In this document: positions 62,809 to 64,000 of the stretch, piece by piece
Position numbering within the stretch: position 1 is the first letter of the stretch
Layout of the letters: each line of letters opens with the position of its first letter
Assembly: GCF_014192105.1 (NCBI RefSeq)
Contig: NZ_JACHXK010000015.1
Span: forward strand, 62,001 to 126,000
Origin: Paenibacillus phyllosphaerae
GTDB taxonomy: Bacteria; Bacillota; Bacilli; Paenibacillales; Paenibacillaceae
Direction of reading: 5' to 3'
Length of the DNA: 64,000 nt
Notes under the pieces: model-generated
What the model was told of the DNA's origin: nothing
Database searches by the model: none
The model's input: only the letters and a program-made list of their open reading frames with translations
Made by a program: the position numbers and the translations under genes

Positions 62809-63477
62809 TTAGTCCCATTCATTGGGGAATTTGGCGATGTTCGCATCAACGAATCTAGGATCAAGAGCAATGTCGAAACCATTGTCTAATTCTTCAATGA
62901 CCGCGTCATCCGGTAGTCCTCCCATCATACCAAAACTATTTTGGAACGTTGCCAAGTCTAACGTGGTCTCGGCTTGAATTTTCACCATTTTCTCGTCAAA
63001 AAAGAGAACCGTAGCGTAGTCATACGAATACCACAACTTATTTCCCTCTTTAAAGTGCATATAATCCACGGTCACAACTGAACCGTCTTTGAATTCAATC
63101 TTGCCTCCTTCATAGGAAGTGAGCTCCTCGTTGATCGTATTGCCTAACACAAAGTCTTCCTTGGAGATGACGGAAATGAATTCGGTCATCGGCGAGGATT
63201 CCGCGCTCTCCTTCATCCAAGACTCGATCTCGGCTCTTTCCTCCTCAGTCTTGCGGAAATCTTCATCGGAGAGCGGAGCGTCCTGCAGCTCCAGTGCTGC
63301 TTCATATTCTTGCTGCGCCTTCTCCATTTTGGCTTCCAGATCTTCGACAGAAGCAGAATTCGGACTTGAGGCAACATTCGTGCCCCCAGACCCCTTTGCC
63401 CCGCATCCGCTAAGAACCCCTGCTAGCAGGAGGGTGACCAGAATGCTTGTCCTATTACGTAACTTCCAACGCTTCAT
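62809..63477 (-). CDS. lipoprotein with coiled-coil segment, unknown function
   Basis: 222 residues. Lipobox GVLSGC near 22-25, Ser/Gly linker, a Glu/Lys/Ala helix (about 44-95) and a beta-rich C-terminal domain (about 100-222). AGGGGAGAGAAGGGAAT precedes the ATG. Family not recognised. Confidence 0.7.
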   Translation of the reverse strand: MKRWKLRNRTSILVTLLLAGVLSGCGAKGSGGTNVASSPNSASVEDLEAKMEKAQQEYEAALELQDAPLSDEDFRKTEEERAEIESWMKESAESSPMTEFISVISKEDFVLGNTINEELTSYEGGKIEFKDGSVVTVDYMHFKEGNKLWYSYDYATVLFFDEKMVKIQAETTLDLATFQNSFGMMGGLPDDAVIEELDNGFDIALDPRFVDANIAKFPNEWD

Positions 63478-63515
63478 ATTCCCTTCTCTCCCCTAAATAT
63501 AAATGCTGCTAACGA

Positions 63516-64000
63516 TTAATGCATGAACTGTTTCCGATACTGCAGCGGCGACAGTCCGGTCTGTTTCTTGAAGCAGACCGAGAAGTAGGGCGTCTGATGG
63601 AAGCCGACCGCTTCGGCAATGACCGCGATCGGCTGCTCCGTCTTGAGCAGCAGCAGCTTGGCGCGCTCGATCCGGTAATAGAGCAGATAGTCCATGGGCG
63701 TGCAGTGAAAAATCTCTTTCATGCAGCGGACGAGATAGCCGGGGTGAAAATGAAGCGCCTCCCCGAGCACCGCGTTGTTGATCTCATCGGCGTAATGCTG
63801 CTTGATATACGCTTCCACGCGCTCGGCCACGGCGAGCGCAGGCGAGGCGAAGGTCGTCCGCTGCCCTTCGTCGAACATGCGGAGCAGCTGTTGGAAGAGC
63901 TGCTGCTGTTCCCAGAACGATTCCGAGCGCCGCTCCTGATGCAGCAGCAGCAGGCGGTCGAGCTGGGCGAACGTCTGCTTCGGCGCCGCAAGCGACGTAT
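63516..64000 (-). CDS. AraC family regulator (C-terminal part; gene runs off the window)
   Basis: About 161 residues are visible. The frame stays open to the right edge, so the N-terminal sensor half lies outside. HTH pair at the C-terminus: INNAVLGEALHFHPGYLVRCMKEIF and IAVIAEAVGFHQTPYFSVCFKKQTGLSPLQYRKQ. The preceding segment (LDRLLLLHQERRSESFWEQQQLFQQLLRMFD) is a helical linker. Possibly part of another sugar locus further right; not seen here. Confidence 0.88.
   Translation of the reverse strand, partial: TSLAAPKQTFAQLDRLLLLHQERRSESFWEQQQLFQQLLRMFDEGQRTTFASPALAVAERVEAYIKQHYADEINNAVLGEALHFHPGYLVRCMKEIFHCTPMDYLLYYRIERAKLLLLKTEQPIAVIAEAVGFHQTPYFSVCFKKQTGLSPLQYRKQFMH

Overview
The window looks like a chromosomal segment of a spore-forming, GC-rich member of the Paenibacillaceae (Paenibacillus or Cohnella type). 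This rests on spore genes (YunB, LytH-type M23 peptidase, YlbJ), the Bacillus-like order yunB/lytH/lipA/yutD, a glycine T-box, an eukaryote-like single-chain GlyRS, a copper-amine-oxidase-like 'stalk' protein, a YesN-type response regulator beside a sugar ABC transporter, and consistent AGGAGG ribosome binding sites with many TTG/GTG starts. No rRNA, tRNA, CRISPR array, intact transposase or phage gene was seen.

Layout. 0-2.2 kb: end of a siderophore esterase gene and a Btr-like AraC/binding-protein regulator behind an exact-consensus Fur box. 2.2-6.7 kb: yunB, lytH, lipA, a YutD protein with a long charged tail, and a small membrane protein. 6.7-10.8 kb: MDR-type ABC exporter, NAD kinase, YlbJ and a 30-residue membrane peptide. 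10.9-17.3 kb: truncated haemoglobin, DUF2225, AIM24, coiled-coil and YycC-like proteins, M3 oligopeptidase, Ndk and a nitroreductase. 17.4-28 kb: a ten-gene Tad/Flp pilus operon (TadZ, A, B, C, Flp, two TadE-like, DUF5702, TadV, FHA) preceded by its own promoter and a leader terminator.

28-39.5 kb: housekeeping and carbon metabolism, with an SDR epimerase, a lipoprotein, endonuclease IV with a C-terminal extension, PurU, transketolase, PpnP, glucose-6-phosphate isomerase and YigZ. Among them is a beta-hydroxyacid dehydrogenase fused to a C-terminal PilZ domain, the most unusual protein in the window. 39.8-43.6 kb: sulfate ABC importer operon. 43.8-56 kb: stalk protein, HAD phosphatase, CtpB-like protease, GlyRS with T-box, ABM monooxygenase, methyltransferase, ArsR-DUF2087 regulator, frameshifted transaldolase-like gene, a 0.9 kb repeat-rich gene-free stretch, TspO-like protein, lipoprotein and MBL hydrolase. 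56-62.7 kb: a probable beta-mannooligosaccharide locus (cellobiose/mannobiose 2-epimerase, GH113 beta-mannanase, divergent sugar ABC importer and response regulator) with a cre-like site. The window ends with a lipoprotein and the 3' part of an AraC regulator gene.

Repeats: several intergenic tandem repeat blocks (16-, 45-, 13-, 54- and about 44-bp periods) are built from hairpins, and two of them share a GCAGCATTC core. All functional calls are from reading sequence motifs; no database search was run.
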